Both the position numbers and the translations under genes were made by a program. The notes beneath the pieces were generated by a model, which made no database searches, had not been told where the DNA came from, and saw only the letters and a program-made list of their open reading frames with translations. Positions 53,500 to 63,952 of a stretch of 64,000 nt of DNA are shown here, piece after piece (within the stretch, counting starts at the first letter, position 1; each line of letters starts with the position of its first letter). The stretch spans positions 992,001 to 1,056,000 of the forward strand of contig NZ_CDWI01000011.1 in NCBI RefSeq assembly GCF_001049495.1, in the 5' to 3' direction. The DNA comes from Microbacterium sp. 3J1. Lineage in GTDB: Bacteria; Actinomycetota; Actinomycetes; Actinomycetales; Microbacteriaceae.

Positions 53500-56400
53500 A
53501 CTGCGGCCCTGCGGTCGAGGGCGTACTCCTGGAGGCTCTTCACCTCGAAGCCCTCGTGCGCGGCATCCATTCCGCTCACCGCGGCGCCGAGAACGGCCAT
53601 CGTGGTGAACAGCGCCTTGTCGGCGGCCACAGCCGCCGCGCGGATCTCGTAGCCGTCGGCACGCGCAGCGCCACCCGACGGGGTGTTCACGACGATGTCG
53701 ATCTCCCCGTCGTTGATGAGGTCGACGATGTTCCGCGCACCCGATTCCTGCGTCTCGCTGTACTTCTCGACGACGGTGACCGCGATGCCGTTGCGCGAGA
53801 GGATCTCGGCCGTGCCCTCGGTCGCCACGATGGTGAAGCCGAGCTGCTGGAGGCGATGCGCGGGCAGGATCACGGCACGCTTGTCGGAGTCCGCGACGGA
53901 GATGAAGACCGTGCCCGACGTCGGCATGCCACCGTACGCCGCAGCCTGGCTCTTCGCGAAGGCGGTCGGGAAGTCGCGGTCGATGCCCATGACCTCGCCG
54001 GTCGAGCGCATCTCCGGGCCGAGCACGGAGTCGACGGTCTTGCCGTCAGCGGTGCGGAAGCGCTTGAACGGCAGCACGGCCTCCTTGACCGAGACCGGCG
54101 CGTCGAGCGGCACCCGCGAACCGTCCTGCTCGGGCAGCATGCCCTCGGCGCGGAGTTCGGCGATCGTCGACCCGACCATGATGCGGCTGGCGGCCTTCGC
54201 CATCGGGATGCCCAGCGCCTTCGACACGAACGGGACCGTGCGGCTGGCGCGCGGGTTCGCCTCGATGACGTAGAGCACGCCGGCGCTGATCGCGAACTGC
54301 ACGTTCAGCAGGCCGCGCACGCCGACTCCCTCGGCGATCGCCAGGGTCGCCTCGCGGACGCGATCGATGTCGGTGCGTCCCAGCGACACGGGGGGCAGGG
54401 TGCAGCTCGAGTCGCCGGAGTGGATGCCGGCCTCCTCCAGGTGCTCCATGACGCCGCCGATGTACAGGTCGGTGCCGTCGTACAGTGCGTCGACGTCGAG
54501 CTCGATCGCGTCGTCCAGGAAGCGGTCGACGAGCAGGGGCTTGCCCTCCTCGATCACGACCTCCCCCGCGGTGCGCACGAAGTAGTCGCGCAGGGACTCC
54601 GAGCTGTAGACGATCTCCATGCCGCGGCCGCCGAGCACGAAGCTCGGACGCACGAGAACGGGGTAGCCGATCTCCTCGGCGATCGTGACCGCGCCGTCGG
54701 CGTCGATCGCGGTGCCGTGACGGGGGGCGAGCAGACCCGCCGAGTCGAGGAGCTGCGAGAACAGCTCTCGCTCCTCGGCGATGTCGATGGCCTCGGGGCT
54801 CGTGCCGAGCACGGTGTAGCCTGCGGCCTCGATGCCCTTCGCGAGACCCAGGGGGGTCTGGCCGCCGAGCTGGCACACGACTCCGAGGATCGTGCCGCTC
54901 GCCGCCTCGGCGTCGAGCACCTCCAGCACGTCCTCCAGGGTCAGCGGCTCGAAGTAGAGGCGGTCGGACGTGTCGTAGTCGGTCGACACGGTCTCGGGGT
55001 TGCAGTTCACCATGACGGTCTCGAAGCCGGCATCCGACAGCGCGAACGACGCATGCACGCACGAGTAGTCGAACTCGACGCCCTGACCGATGCGGTTCGG
55101 GCCGGAGCCGATGATCACGACCTTCGTGCGGTCGGACGGCTGGACCTCGGTCTCGAAGTCGTAGCTCGAGTAGTGGTAGGGCGTGAGCGCCGGGAACTCG
55201 CCGGCGCAGGTGTCGACCGTCTTGTACACGGGGCGGATGCCGAAGCCGTGGCGCACGCCGCGGATCTCGGCCTCCTTCTCACCCCGCAGCTCGGCGAGCT
55301 GCGCATCCGAGAAGCCGTGCTCCTTGGCGTAGCGAAGTGTCGCCGCGTCGAGCTCGGGAGCCGTGCGCACGATCTCGGCGACCTCGTTGATGAGCACCAT
55401 CTGGTCGAGGAACCAGGGGTCGATCGCCGTCGCCTCGAAGGCCTGCTCGATCGTCGCGCCCTTGCGCAGCGCCTGCTGCAGGGTCACGATGCGTCCGTCG
55501 GTGGGGATCCGCGAGATCTCGAGCAGCTCCTCGACCGAGCGGTCCTCGGTGCCCCAGTGGAAGCTGGAGCCGCGCTTCTCGAGCGAGCGGAGCGCCTTCT
55601 GCAGCGCTGTCGCGTAGTTGCGGCCGATCGCCATCGCCTCGCCCACGGACTTCATGGTGGTGGTGAGGGTCGCGTCGGCGGCGGGGAACTTCTCGAACGC
55701 GAAGCGCGGCACCTTGACGACGACGTAGTCGAGCGTGGGCTCGAAGCTCGCCGGGGTCACGCCGGTGATGTCGTTCGGGGTCTCGTCGAGGCGGTAGCCC
55801 AGCGCGAGCTTGGCGGCGAGCTTCGCGATCGGGAAGCCGGTGGCCTTCGATGCGAGCGCGCTGGAGCGGGAGACGCGGGGGTTCATCTCGATGACGATGA
55901 TCCGTCCGGTGGCCGGATCCACTGCGAACTGGATGTTGCAGCCGCCGGTGTCGACGCCCACCGCGCGGATGATGTCGATGCCGATGTCGCGGAGCTTCTG
56001 GTACTCGCGGTCGGTGAGCGTGAGCGCCGGGGCGACCGTGATCGAGTCACCGGTGTGCACGCCGACCGGGTCGACGTTCTCGATCGAGCAGACGACGACC
56101 GTGTTGTCGGCGGTGTCGCGCATGAGCTCGAGCTCGTACTCCTTCCAGCCGAGGATGGACTCCTCCAGGAGCACCTCGGTGGTCGGCGAGTCGCGCAGGC
56201 CGGCGCCGCCGATGCGGCGCAGATCCTGTTCGTCGTAGGCGAATCCGGAGCCGAGGCCGCCCATGGTGAACGACGGCCGGACGACGAGCGGGTAGCCCAG
56301 CTTCTCGGCACCGGCCAGGAGGTCGTCCATCGTGTGCGCGATGACGCTCTTCGCGACGTCCGCGCCCGCTTCGAGCACGAGCTCCTTGAAGATCTGCCGG

Positions 56401-56783
56401 TCCTCGCCCTTGCGGATGGCGTCGACCTTGGCGCCGATGAGCTCGACGTCGTACTTCTCGAGGATGCCGCGGTCGTGCAGCGCCATGGCGGCGTTGAGTG
56501 CGGTCTGCCCGCCGAGGGTCGGCAGGATGGCGTCGGGCTTCTCCTTGGCGATGATCGTCTCGATGACCTCGGGGGTGATCGGCTCGATGTACGTCGCATC
56601 GGCGAAGTCGGGGTCGGTCATGATCGTGGCCGGGTTGGAGTTCACCAGGATGACCCTGACGCCCTCCTCGCGGAGCACACGGCAGGCCTGGGTGCCTGAG
56701 TAGTCGAACTCGCAGGCCTGACCGATGACGATCGGGCCGGAGCCGATGACGAGAACGGAGCTGATGTCGTCGCGCTTGGGCAT
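53496..56783 (-). CDS. carB: Carbamoyl-phosphate synthase large subunit
   Basis: 1095 residues from the ATG at 56783, which shares one base with the carA stop (TAATG). Two tandem ATP-grasp halves are seen: [20 protein letters not shown] and, in the second half, [40 protein letters not shown] and [20 protein letters not shown] bind ATP in each half. The C-terminal ~140 residues form the allosteric (MGS) domain. It makes carbamoyl phosphate for pyrimidines and arginine. Confidence 0.98.
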   Translation of the reverse strand: MPKRDDISSVLVIGSGPIVIGQACEFDYSGTQACRVLREEGVRVILVNSNPATIMTDPDFADATYIEPITPEVIETIIAKEKPDAILPTLGGQTALNAAMALHDRGILEKYDVELIGAKVDAIRKGEDRQIFKELVLEAGADVAKSVIAHTMDDLLAGAEKLGYPLVVRPSFTMGGLGSGFAYDEQDLRRIGGAGLRDSPTTEVLLEESILGWKEYELELMRDTADNTVVVCSIENVDPVGVHTGDSITVAPALTLTDREYQKLRDIGIDIIRAVGVDTGGCNIQFAVDPATGRIIVIEMNPRVSRSSALASKATGFPIAKLAAKLALGYRLDETPNDITGVTPASFEPTLDYVVVKVPRFAFEKFPAADATLTTTMKSVGEAMAIGRNYATALQKALRSLEKRGSSFHWGTEDRSVEELLEISRIPTDGRIVTLQQALRKGATIEQAFEATAIDPWFLDQMVLINEVAEIVRTAPELDAATLRYAKEHGFSDAQLAELRGEKEAEIRGVRHGFGIRPVYKTVDTCAGEFPALTPYHYSSYDFETEVQPSDRTKVVIIGSGPNRIGQGVEFDYSCVHASFALSDAGFETVMVNCNPETVSTDYDTSDRLYFEPLTLEDVLEVLDAEAASGTILGVVCQLGGQTPLGLAKGIEAAGYTVLGTSPEAIDIAEERELFSQLLDSAGLLAPRHGTAIDADGAVTIAEEIGYPVLVRPSFVLGGRGMEIVYSSESLRDYFVRTAGEVVIEEGKPLLVDRFLDDAIELDVDALYDGTDLYIGGVMEHLEEAGIHSGDSSCTLPPVSLGRTDIDRVREATLAIAEGVGVRGLLNVQFAISAGVLYVIEANPRASRTVPFVSKALGIPMAKAASRIMVGSTIAELRAEGMLPEQDGSRVPLDAPVSVKEAVLPFKRFRTADGKTVDSVLGPEMRSTGEVMGIDRDFPTAFAKSQAAAYGGMPTSGTVFISVADSDKRAVILPAHRLQQLGFTIVATEGTAEILSRNGIAVTVVEKYSETQESGARNIVDLINDGEIDIVVNTPSGGAARADGYEIRAAAVAADKALFTTMAVLGAAVSGMDAAHEGFEVKSLQEYALDRRAAV

Positions 56784-57949
56784 TACTTGGCGTCCTTCTG
56801 GCTGGCGAGGACCAGGTCGCGGAACCGGTCGAAGAGGTAGTTGGCGTCGTGCGGGCCTGCGGCCGCCTCCGGGTGGTACTGCACCGAGAACGCCGGGATG
56901 TCGAGCGCGCGGAGGCCCTCGACCACGTTGTCGTTGAGGCCGACGTGGCTGACCTCGACCTTGCCGTACCCGTTCGGGCTGTCGAACGATCCGTCCAGCG
57001 GAGCCTCGACCGCGAACCCGTGGTTGTGCGCGGTGATCTCCACGCGGCCGGTGGACTTGTCGAGCACCGGCTGGTTGATGCCGCGGTGGCCGAAGGGCAG
57101 CTTGTAGGTGCCGAGGCCGAGAGCGCGGCCCAGCAGCTGGTTGCCGAAGCAGATGCCGAAGAACGGGAGTCCGTCGTCGAGCACCGAGCGGAGGAGTTCG
57201 ACGTGGTCGCCCGACGCCGCAGGGTCGCCCGGACCGTTCGAGTAGAAGACCGCGACGGGGTCGATCGAGCGGATGCCGTCGATCGTCACGTCCTGTGGGA
57301 GGACGTGCACCTCGAAGCCGCGAGCGGCGAGGTTGTCGATCGTGGCCTGCTTGACTCCGAGGTCGAGCACCGCGAGGTTGCCGACCTTGTCGCCCACCGC
57401 AGGCGTGACCGTGGCGACCTCGACCGACACCTGTGCCGACAGGTTCTGCCCGGCCATCTGCGGCGCCTCGCGCACGATGCGCACCTGCTCCTCCTCGGCG
57501 ATGCGCGCGGCCTCGCCCGAGAAGATGCCGCCGCGCATCGAGCCCGCGGAGCGGATGTGGCGCGTGATCGCCCGGGTGTCGATGCCGCTGATGCCGACGA
57601 TGCCGTCCTGTACGAGGACCTCGTCGAGCGACGCGTTCGCCCGCCAGTTCGACACGACCCGCGAGGGGTCGCGCACGATGTAGCCGGCGACCCAGATGCG
57701 GCGGGACTCGGTGTCCTCGTCGTTCATTCCGGTGTTGCCGATGTGCGGCGCCGTCTGCAGGACGATCTGCCCTGCGTACGACGGGTCGGTCAGGGTCTCC
57801 TGGTAGCCGGACATGCCGGTCGCGAAGACCACCTCGCCGAGGGTGGTGCCGAGCGCGCCGTAGGCACGGCCGACGTGACGGGTGCCGTCTTCGAGGACGA
57901 GGACGGCGGGTTCGGGGAGCTGGCTCCCTGAGCGTGTCGAAGAGGTCAT
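56783..57949 (-). CDS. carA: Carbamoyl-phosphate synthase small subunit
   Basis: 388 residues, supplying ammonia from glutamine. The class I amidotransferase site is [20 protein letters not shown] (catalytic Cys in GICFGNQ), with HNHGFAVE and [11 protein letters not shown] as the His and Glu of the triad. The N-terminal domain is normal from [20 protein letters not shown]. Its first nine residues (MTSSTRSGS) are encoded by a dispersed repeat that also lies upstream of rpoZ. The start overlaps the upstream gene by four bases. Confidence 0.97.
   Translation of the reverse strand: MTSSTRSGSQLPEPAVLVLEDGTRHVGRAYGALGTTLGEVVFATGMSGYQETLTDPSYAGQIVLQTAPHIGNTGMNDEDTESRRIWVAGYIVRDPSRVVSNWRANASLDEVLVQDGIVGISGIDTRAITRHIRSAGSMRGGIFSGEAARIAEEEQVRIVREAPQMAGQNLSAQVSVEVATVTPAVGDKVGNLAVLDLGVKQATIDNLAARGFEVHVLPQDVTIDGIRSIDPVAVFYSNGPGDPAASGDHVELLRSVLDDGLPFFGICFGNQLLGRALGLGTYKLPFGHRGINQPVLDKSTGRVEITAHNHGFAVEAPLDGSFDSPNGYGKVEVSHVGLNDNVVEGLRALDIPAFSVQYHPEAAAGPHDANYLFDRFRDLVLASQKDAK
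57923..57947. repeat. Dispersed repeat forming the 5' end of the carA coding region
   Basis: On the minus strand the core CTTCGACACGCTCAGGGA (57925-57942) matches the copy at 51705-51722 at 17 of 18 positions. It begins within the ATG codon of carA and encodes residues 2-9. It is therefore both a repeat and coding sequence; the residues it adds precede the conserved CarA fold. Confidence 0.65.
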
Positions 57950-58482
57950 GACGTTGCTCCTGTGTCGGGGGCGGCGGTGTCGTCCGATGCGCCGGAAGCG
58001 GGGACGAGTCGCTGCAGTTCAGAGATGAAGGTGTTCGGGTCGCCGTCGGTGAGGCGGAGGTAGGAGTCGACGACCGTGTCGTCGTCGACGTTCCAGGCCA
58101 CTCGGACGAGGCCGCCCGGTTCGACGACGCGGTCGATCGTGACGGTCGCCCGGTCGACGGCGGTGAGACGCGACGAGGCGAGGAAGACGGTGGGTGCGCC
58201 GTCGAGGCAAAGCGCGAGTCCGCGATCGGTGACGGCCACCTCGCCCCTCGCCCGGTACGCCAGCGGCGGCATGGTGAGGCGCTCGAGCGGCTGGTCGTGC
58301 TTGGTGGTCGACACGTACAGGACCCCGTGGCGGTCGAGGACCTCCGCGTGCTCCGGCACACCGAGCGGCGCTGCGAGTCCGGCGTCGCGTCGGAGTCGTC
58401 GTCGCCACGCGAACAGCATGCTGAGCAGCACGAGGGCTGCCAGCGCGATCATGAGGGCGATGGCCAGTTCGCGGGGGATCAT
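57946..58482 (-). CDS. PH-like domain membrane protein of the pyr operon
   Basis: 178 residues from the ATG at 58482, which overlaps the pyrC stop in ATGA. One N-terminal helix (about 5-25, [20 protein letters not shown]) is followed by a basic stretch and a soluble beta-rich domain of the bacterial PH type ([20 protein letters not shown]). Genes like it sit between pyrC and carA in many actinobacteria. Overlaps on both sides show it is an integral part of the operon. Function unknown. Confidence 0.75.
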   Translation of the reverse strand: MIPRELAIALMIALAALVLLSMLFAWRRRLRRDAGLAAPLGVPEHAEVLDRHGVLYVSTTKHDQPLERLTMPPLAYRARGEVAVTDRGLALCLDGAPTVFLASSRLTAVDRATVTIDRVVEPGGLVRVAWNVDDDTVVDSYLRLTDGDPNTFISELQRLVPASGASDDTAAPDTGATS

Positions 58483-59783
58483 GCGTTCAGCTCCTCGACC
58501 ACGGAGCCGCCGACGACCGTCAGCGTGCCTCCGTGCACCGTGTATTCCACGCGACCCGGGAGATCGCGTCCGAGGTAGGGCGAGTTCACGCTGCGCCCGT
58601 GCAGGTCGGCCTCGGTGAAGACGCCGGCGGCCGATGCGTCGTACAGCGTGATCTGGGCGGGAGCGCCCACCTCGAGCGGTGTGCCGTGCCCGTCGAGACG
58701 ACCGATCCTCGCCGGCGCGGCGCTCATCACCCGCGCCACGTCCTGCCAGCCGATGAGGCCGGTCTGCACCATCGACTGGTGCACGACGCGCAGCGCGCTC
58801 TCGAGACCGACCATGCCGTTCGCGGCCGCCTGCCACTCGCACGCCTTGTGCTCGCTCGGGTGCGGGGCGTGGTCGGTCGCCACGATGTCGATCGTGCCGT
58901 CGGCGAGCCCTTCGCGCACCGCCAGGACGTCTTCCTCGCGGCGCAGCGGCGGATTGACCTTGTAACGGGCGTCGTAGCCGCGAACGAGTTCGTCCGTGAG
59001 CAGCAGGTGGTGCGGCGTGACCTCGGCGGTGACGGCGATCCCCCGCTTCTTCGCCCAGCGGATGATGTCGACGGATCCCGCGGTCGACAGGTGGCAGACG
59101 TGCAGGCGCGACCCCACGTGCTCGGCGAGGAGCACGTCGCGCGCGATGATCGACTCCTCGGCCACGGCCGGCCACCCGGCGAGGCCGAGCTCGGCAGACA
59201 CGGTGCCCTCGTTCATCTGGGCGCCCTCCGTGAGGCGCGGATCCTGTGCGTGCTGGGCGATGACGCCGTCGAACGACTTCACGTACTCGAGAGCCCGGCG
59301 CATGATCAGCGGATCGAACACGCAGAAGCCGTCGTCGCTGAAGACGCGTACCTGTGCCCGCGATGTCGCCATCGCGCCGAGCTCGGCGAGCCGCTCGCCC
59401 TTCTGCCCCACCGTGACGGCGCCGATCGGCTGCACGGTGGCATAGCCCGCGGCCTCGCCGAGGGCGAGCTCCTGCTCGACGACGCCGGCGGTGTCGGCGA
59501 CCGGCGACGTGTTCGGCATCGCGAAGACTGCGGTGAAACCACCGGCTGCCGCGGCGCGGGTGCCGGTGAGGATCGTCTCGGAGGCTTCGTATCCGGGCTC
59601 GCGGAGGTGCGTGTGCAGGTCGACGAGGCCCGGCAGGGCCACGAGGCCCGCCGCGTCGATCACGCGTGCGCCGGTCCGGCTGAGACCCGACCCGATCTCG
59701 GCGATCCGGCCGTCCTCCACGATGATGTCGGCGCTCTCGGCACCGAGCAGCTGTGCGCCGGTGATGACGAGGGTCTCGCTCAC
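58479..59783 (-). CDS. pyrC: Dihydroorotase
   Basis: 434 residues, class I. It cyclises carbamoyl aspartate to dihydroorotate. Zinc ligands are visible in [36 protein letters not shown] and [13 protein letters not shown] (catalytic Asp). PAQITLYD and the small C-terminal beta domain complete it. It overlaps pyrB and the PH-like gene by four bases each. Confidence 0.97.
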   Translation of the reverse strand: MSETLVITGAQLLGAESADIIVEDGRIAEIGSGLSRTGARVIDAAGLVALPGLVDLHTHLREPGYEASETILTGTRAAAAGGFTAVFAMPNTSPVADTAGVVEQELALGEAAGYATVQPIGAVTVGQKGERLAELGAMATSRAQVRVFSDDGFCVFDPLIMRRALEYVKSFDGVIAQHAQDPRLTEGAQMNEGTVSAELGLAGWPAVAEESIIARDVLLAEHVGSRLHVCHLSTAGSVDIIRWAKKRGIAVTAEVTPHHLLLTDELVRGYDARYKVNPPLRREEDVLAVREGLADGTIDIVATDHAPHPSEHKACEWQAAANGMVGLESALRVVHQSMVQTGLIGWQDVARVMSAAPARIGRLDGHGTPLEVGAPAQITLYDASAAGVFTEADLHGRSVNSPYLGRDLPGRVEYTVHGGTLTVVGGSVVEELNA

Positions 59784-60745
59784 TGGTCTCCCCCTCGTTC
59801 GTCGTCTCGTTCTCCTGCCAGCAGCAGGTACAGCACCGCCATCCTGACGGACACCCCGTTCGTCACCTGTTCCAGCACGGTCGAGCGCGGGGAATCGGCA
59901 GCTTCGGAGGAGATCTCCAAGCCGCGGTTCATGGGTCCGGGGTGCATCACAATGCTACCGTCCGGAAGGCCGGCCACTCGCAGTGCGTCGAGACCCCATC
60001 GCCTGGAATACTCCCGCTCAGTGGGGAAATACGCGGCGTTCATGCGCTCGAGCTGGATGCGCAGCATCATGACGGCGTCCGGACCGTCCGCGAGCGCGCT
60101 GTCGAGGTCGAACACGACGCGCACGGGCCAGAGCGAGACGTTCTGGGGCACGAGGGTCGGCGGCGCGACGAGGGTGACCTGCGCTCCCAGGGTGGCGAGC
60201 AGCCAGACGTTCGAGCGGGCGACGCGCGAGTGCAGCACGTCCCCGACGATCACGACGCGGATGCCGGACAGGTCGCGGCCGCGACTCTCCGTTCCGAAGC
60301 GCCGCTTGCGGATGGTGAACGCGTCCAGGAGCGCCTGGGTCGGATGCTCGTGCGTGCCGTCGCCGGCGTTCACGACGCCGGCCGAGATCCAGCCGCTGGT
60401 CGCGAGCGTCTGCGGCGCGCCGGAGGCGGGGTGGCGGATGACCACGGCATCCGCCCCCATCGCCTGCAGCGTCTGGGCGGTGTCCTTCAGGCTCTCGCCC
60501 TTGGAGACGCTCGATCCCTTGGCGGCGAAGTTGATGACGTCCGCCGACAGGCGCTTCGCAGCGGCCTCGAAGGAGATGCGGGTGCGGGTCGAGTCCTCGA
60601 AGAACAGGTTGACGACCGTCTTCCCCCGGAGCGTCGGGAGCTTCTTGATCTCACGCGACTGCGTGTCCGACATGTCCTCGGCGACGTCGAGGATGCGCAG
60701 GGCCGTCTCGCGGTCGAGGGTGCGGGTGTCCAGAAGGTGCCTCAT
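59780..60745 (-). CDS. pyrB: Aspartate carbamoyltransferase catalytic subunit
   Basis: 321 residues. It joins carbamoyl phosphate and aspartate. [19 protein letters not shown] is the carbamoyl-phosphate loop, [19 protein letters not shown] is the second part of the active site, and [11 protein letters not shown] closes it. No regulatory pyrI gene is present; control is probably through PyrR. Coupled to pyrR and pyrC by four-base overlaps. Confidence 0.97.
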   Translation of the reverse strand: MRHLLDTRTLDRETALRILDVAEDMSDTQSREIKKLPTLRGKTVVNLFFEDSTRTRISFEAAAKRLSADVINFAAKGSSVSKGESLKDTAQTLQAMGADAVVIRHPASGAPQTLATSGWISAGVVNAGDGTHEHPTQALLDAFTIRKRRFGTESRGRDLSGIRVVIVGDVLHSRVARSNVWLLATLGAQVTLVAPPTLVPQNVSLWPVRVVFDLDSALADGPDAVMMLRIQLERMNAAYFPTEREYSRRWGLDALRVAGLPDGSIVMHPGPMNRGLEISSEAADSPRSTVLEQVTNGVSVRMAVLYLLLAGERDDERGGDQ

Positions 60746-61272
60746 GCCTCGATCGTCACCTCCTCCGCGCCGTCGTCCTCGGTCAGCCGCACGTTGACGC
60801 GCTCCAGGCGGGACGACGGGATGTTCTTGCCCACGAAGTCGGGACGGATCGGGAGCTCGCGGTGGCCGCGGTCGACGAGGATGGCGAGCCGCACGATCGC
60901 CGGTCGGCCGATCGACTGCAGTGCGTCGAGCGCCGCGCGGATGCTGCGACCGGAGAACAGGACGTCGTCGACGAGGACGACGGTCTTGCCGTCGATGCCG
61001 CCAGCGGGGATGTCGGTCGGTCTCGGCGACCTCGTCGGATGCTTGGCGAGATCGTCACGGAACATCGTGACGTCGAGAGCGCCGACGGCGATGGACGTGC
61101 CGGCGATCTCGCCGATGACGGCGGCGAGGCGACGGGCGAGAGTGACGCCGCGGGTCGGGATGCCCAGCAGGACGAGGTTCTCAGCCCCTCGGTTCGACTC
61201 GAGGATCTCGTGTGCGATACGGGTCAGAGCCCGCGAGATATCGGCTTCGTGCAGGACGGTGCGTGCACTCAT
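60742..61272 (-). CDS. pyrR: Pyrimidine operon regulator PyrR / uracil phosphoribosyltransferase
   Basis: 176 residues from the ATG at 61272, preceded by AAGGGAG; an upstream GTG lacks support. The PRPP loop is [20 protein letters not shown], and [20 protein letters not shown] is the RNA-binding subdomain. PyrR senses UMP/UTP and binds a hairpin in pyr mRNA. Such a hairpin is present 16 bases before its own start codon, adjacent to the ribosome binding site, so it likely represses translation of the operon as described in mycobacteria. Confidence 0.95.
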   Translation of the reverse strand: MSARTVLHEADISRALTRIAHEILESNRGAENLVLLGIPTRGVTLARRLAAVIGEIAGTSIAVGALDVTMFRDDLAKHPTRSPRPTDIPAGGIDGKTVVLVDDVLFSGRSIRAALDALQSIGRPAIVRLAILVDRGHRELPIRPDFVGKNIPSSRLERVNVRLTEDDGAEEVTIEA

Positions 61273-61287
61273 CAGCCGCTCCCTTCT

Positions 61288-61303
61288 CCGCCTCACAGGA
61301 CGG
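61288..61303 (-). promoter_or_regulatory. PyrR-binding hairpin in the pyrR leader
   Basis: On the minus strand CCGTCCTGTGAGGCGG folds as CCGUC-[CUGUGA]-GGCGG, a five-pair stem (one G-U pair) with a six-base loop. It contains the UCCNGNGAGG consensus of PyrR-binding RNA. The Shine-Dalgarno AAGGGAG begins a few bases after the stem, and an upstream CCTT could pair with the AAGG as a lower stem. PyrR binding would then hide the ribosome binding site. No terminator-antiterminator pair is seen, which favours translational control. Confidence 0.75.
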
Positions 61304-61359
61304 TGTTAAAGGTTGCTTGACGAAACCAGTCTAGCGGTGCGAGCGGTGCATCCCGTGCG

Positions 61360-61941
61360 TCAGCGCCAGCCGAGCAGATCGCGGACGACCTGCTGCGATG
61401 CCGGGCACCCGTCGTTCGCGATGCCGCGCATGACCTCGTGGTCCACGAGCGCCCCGGACGACGTCGCCGTCGCCGTGATCGCGTCGACCGCTGCGGTGAT
61501 CCGCGGCGCGGCCGCCCACGAGTACTCCGGGTCGCCGTCGCGCGAGGCGTGCGGGAACACGACCAGCTCGGTCGTGCCGTCGGCTGCAGGCCGCGCGGTC
61601 GCCACGACGAGCGTCGGCGGGATGCTGTGCTGCAGCGCCTTGGGCAGCGGGAACGGGAACTCGTCCGCGATCAGCCCGGTCCAGAACGTCCGCTTCGATC
61701 GCTTCGCATCGCCGATCTCGAGCGCGACGGCCTGCCATCCGCCGCCCTGGGCTCGCACGCGTGCGTCGAAGCCGTCCTGCCGCACGACGAACCCCTGGGC
61801 GACGAGCTGTTCGACGGCCAGCCGCACCGCATCCTCCGACGAGTAGCGCACGACGAGCCGCGCTCCCCGAAGGGGCCCGCTGTACGCCAGTCGCGAGAAT
61901 CGCGCGTCGGCTCCCACACCGTCCCGCCGGGGGCGGGCCAT
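61360..61941 (-). CDS. Uncharacterised protein of the WXG100 gene group
   Basis: 193 residues, soluble, starting at an ATG that shares one base with the WXG100 stop (TGATG). No family is recognised. It has an alternating pattern compatible with an alpha/beta fold (LVVRYSSEDAVRLAVEQLVA; TLVVATARPAADGTTELVVF) and a C-terminal GCPASQQVVRDLLGWR. The position, last in a WXG100-type operon, suggests an immunity, chaperone or processing role by analogy only. The 87-base gap to pyrR holds the pyr leader. Confidence 0.65.
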   Translation of the reverse strand: MARPRRDGVGADARFSRLAYSGPLRGARLVVRYSSEDAVRLAVEQLVAQGFVVRQDGFDARVRAQGGGWQAVALEIGDAKRSKRTFWTGLIADEFPFPLPKALQHSIPPTLVVATARPAADGTTELVVFPHASRDGDPEYSWAAAPRITAAVDAITATATSSGALVDHEVMRGIANDGCPASQQVVRDLLGWR

Positions 61942-62231
61942 CAGATGCTCCAGAGTGCGCCGACTCGCTCGTCGGCGCTCGAGTACGCCTCCGCCGCGGT
62001 TCGGGCGGCGTCTGCGGCGGCGTGCAGAGCGCCCGCATGCGCGCCCATCTCCTGCAGCCACCCGGACTGCTGCCCCTGGTACGCGGTGGATGCCTCGCCC
62101 AGCCACTGACCCGCCAGGGTTCCTGCGGCGCGGGAGAGGGCGGAGAGTCGATCCTCGATCCCGCTCGCCGCGGCGTCGAGCGCCGTCCCGAGCGCCTCGA
62201 CCTGTGGCGGCTTCACGGAGTAGTCGGTCAT
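61941..62231 (-). CDS. WXG100 family protein
   Basis: 96 residues, about the normal WXG100 length. The helical hairpin is centred on LAGQWLGEASTAYQGQQSGW, where W-L-G is the WXG turn. ESAT-6-like proteins of this kind pair with a partner and travel through type VII secretion systems. It overlaps the next gene upstream by four bases. No EccC ATPase is in the window, so the export route is not shown. Confidence 0.85.
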   Translation of the reverse strand: MTDYSVKPPQVEALGTALDAAASGIEDRLSALSRAAGTLAGQWLGEASTAYQGQQSGWLQEMGAHAGALHAAADAARTAAEAYSSADERVGALWSI

Positions 62232-62713
62232 GCCAGGTTCCCTTCGTCTCGTCGCCGCTGCACATCGGCGATCACAGCCTGGATGTGCTGGGCCGCGGCG
62301 CGCAGATGAGCCGCCGACTCTCCGCGCGCGCCGTTCAGGAGGTCGAGCGGCGTCGGCTCGTCCGTCTCGTCCTCGCGCTCCTCCCACAGCTCGCGCAGCT
62401 GGCTGAGGTTGTCTCGCGCGCGGCCCCGGAGGGTCGCGGCCGCCGTGGTCTCGTCGGCACCGGAGAAGACGTCCTCGAGGGTCGTCTGGTGCAGATCGAT
62501 GCGCTGCTGGACCGTGCGCCATTCCGGCCCCAGCTCGCCGCTGCGCGCTCGCTCGGCCCGCTCCTCGTCGGCGCGCTGCTCCTCCTCGCGCTCCTCGGCC
62601 TCCTGCGCGTCGAGCAGTGCGTGCTCCGCCTGGACCCGGCGCATCAGCTCCATGGTGTACTCGGCGAAGTCGGTCGGCATCGGCGCCTCGTCGGGGATGA
62701 ATCCGTGTGCCAT
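62228..62713 (-). CDS. Coiled-coil protein of the WXG100 gene group
   Basis: 161 residues, very rich in Glu, Arg and Ala. Residues about 19-60 form a strongly predicted coiled coil (EEREEEQRADEERAERARSG), and helical segments continue to the end. No membrane helix or known catalytic motif. It lies one base after the 398-residue gene's stop and overlaps the WXG100 gene, so all are one transcript. It may be a dedicated adaptor or chaperone. Function unknown. Confidence 0.65.
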   Translation of the reverse strand: MAHGFIPDEAPMPTDFAEYTMELMRRVQAEHALLDAQEAEEREEEQRADEERAERARSGELGPEWRTVQQRIDLHQTTLEDVFSGADETTAAATLRGRARDNLSQLRELWEEREDETDEPTPLDLLNGARGESAAHLRAAAQHIQAVIADVQRRRDEGNLA

Positions 62714-62714
62714 G

Positions 62715-63911
62715 TCAGACCCTCGCCGCCGCGCCGCGCACGAGACCCTCGTAGAGGTCCGCCATGCGGAAGTAGTTGTCGGCGACGTCTGCGACGCTCG
62801 ACGCCATGCCGGAGACGAGATCGTAGATGCGGTTGAGCCACTTGTAGATGGTCATGGCGTAGTTGATGAGGTCGTAGACCGCGAAGCCCGCCTCGACGGC
62901 CGCGGCCGCCCAGCCCACGAGAGGCACCGCTGCCTCCGCTGCCATGCGCATGAGCTTGCGTTCGAGGTTCTTGAGCACCTTGAGGATGAGGCCGGCGATC
63001 TCCTTGCTCAGCATCACGATCGCCTTGAGCGCCGTGCTCACGGTGCCGGCGGGACCCGCGGCGACCGTGTGCACCTGCGACATCACCCCTGCCGCGGCGA
63101 GGAACGCCTCGGAACCCTGTCCGGTCCACGAGGACATCGGCGGCAGCAGGCCCATCGCGTTCTGACCGAGACCCTTGAGCGCGTCGCCGGTGTGCTTCCA
63201 GGCGAAGGACGCCTCGCGCATCCGCACCCAGTTGCCGGCGAACGGCTTCGTGGCCTCCTCGAGGAGCGAGAACCCGGCGAGCTGCTCGAACAGCCAGTCC
63301 ACCGAGCCGAAGATGACGCCCGCCTTCCAGCGGATGCTCTCGATCTCGGGGTCCTCCGCATGCGGAGCGGGCAGATACGAGCGCACGTCGACGATCTCAG
63401 AGACCGAGCGCGAGGACGACAGCCCTTCCGGGATCCGTCCACCGGCCCGCTCCCCCGTGCCGTCGGCCCATTCGGCCATCGAGTAGCCGTCCCAGAACGC
63501 CTGGTTGAACACGTTGCCGTCGGCGTCGTCGTAGCGTGAGGGTGCCTGCTGCTGCGCGCCCCCGAGCGTCGGAGAGGAGGGCGCGGTGTAGGAGGGCACG
63601 TGGGCTCCCAGCGAACTCGCGACCGCACTGGCGGCCTCATACGCCTGGCGGTCCGCCTCGAGATAGATCTCGCGGGTCTGGGTCATCTTCTCCGCGCCGG
63701 CACCGAACGCCTTGCCGGAGAACTCCGCGACCTTCTCGCCCGCATCGACCACCGCCTCGTTCAACGGCTGCAGCAGCTGGAGGATCAGCCCCAGATCGCC
63801 GTTGGTCAGCCGCGCATACGTGTTGAGGTGCTCGCGCACGGCCTGCGCATGCCCCTCCTGGCGCTCGAGAACCTGCGTCGCCAGCGACATGTTCGACAGG
63901 ATGATGTCCAT
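62715..63911 (-). CDS. Large WXG100-like protein, putative type VII secretion substrate
   Basis: 398 residues, mostly helical. Residues 1-100 look like an ESX/LXG-type helical hairpin. A middle segment (105-185) is Pro/Ser/Gln-rich and probably disordered. A second helical domain holds PMSSWTGQGSEAFLAAAGVM with W262-T-G264 as a WXG turn. A hydrophobic stretch follows at about 325-352 (AAVPLVGWAAAAVEAGFAVY), and the C-terminus is helical. No toxin motif is seen. It is the first complete gene in the cluster. Confidence 0.7.
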   Translation of the reverse strand: MDIILSNMSLATQVLERQEGHAQAVREHLNTYARLTNGDLGLILQLLQPLNEAVVDAGEKVAEFSGKAFGAGAEKMTQTREIYLEADRQAYEAASAVASSLGAHVPSYTAPSSPTLGGAQQQAPSRYDDADGNVFNQAFWDGYSMAEWADGTGERAGGRIPEGLSSSRSVSEIVDVRSYLPAPHAEDPEIESIRWKAGVIFGSVDWLFEQLAGFSLLEEATKPFAGNWVRMREASFAWKHTGDALKGLGQNAMGLLPPMSSWTGQGSEAFLAAAGVMSQVHTVAAGPAGTVSTALKAIVMLSKEIAGLILKVLKNLERKLMRMAAEAAVPLVGWAAAAVEAGFAVYDLINYAMTIYKWLNRIYDLVSGMASSVADVADNYFRMADLYEGLVRGAAARV

Positions 63912-63952
63912 GGTCCCCCCCTGGGTGTATCGACAGTCAGCGTAGCGGACGC

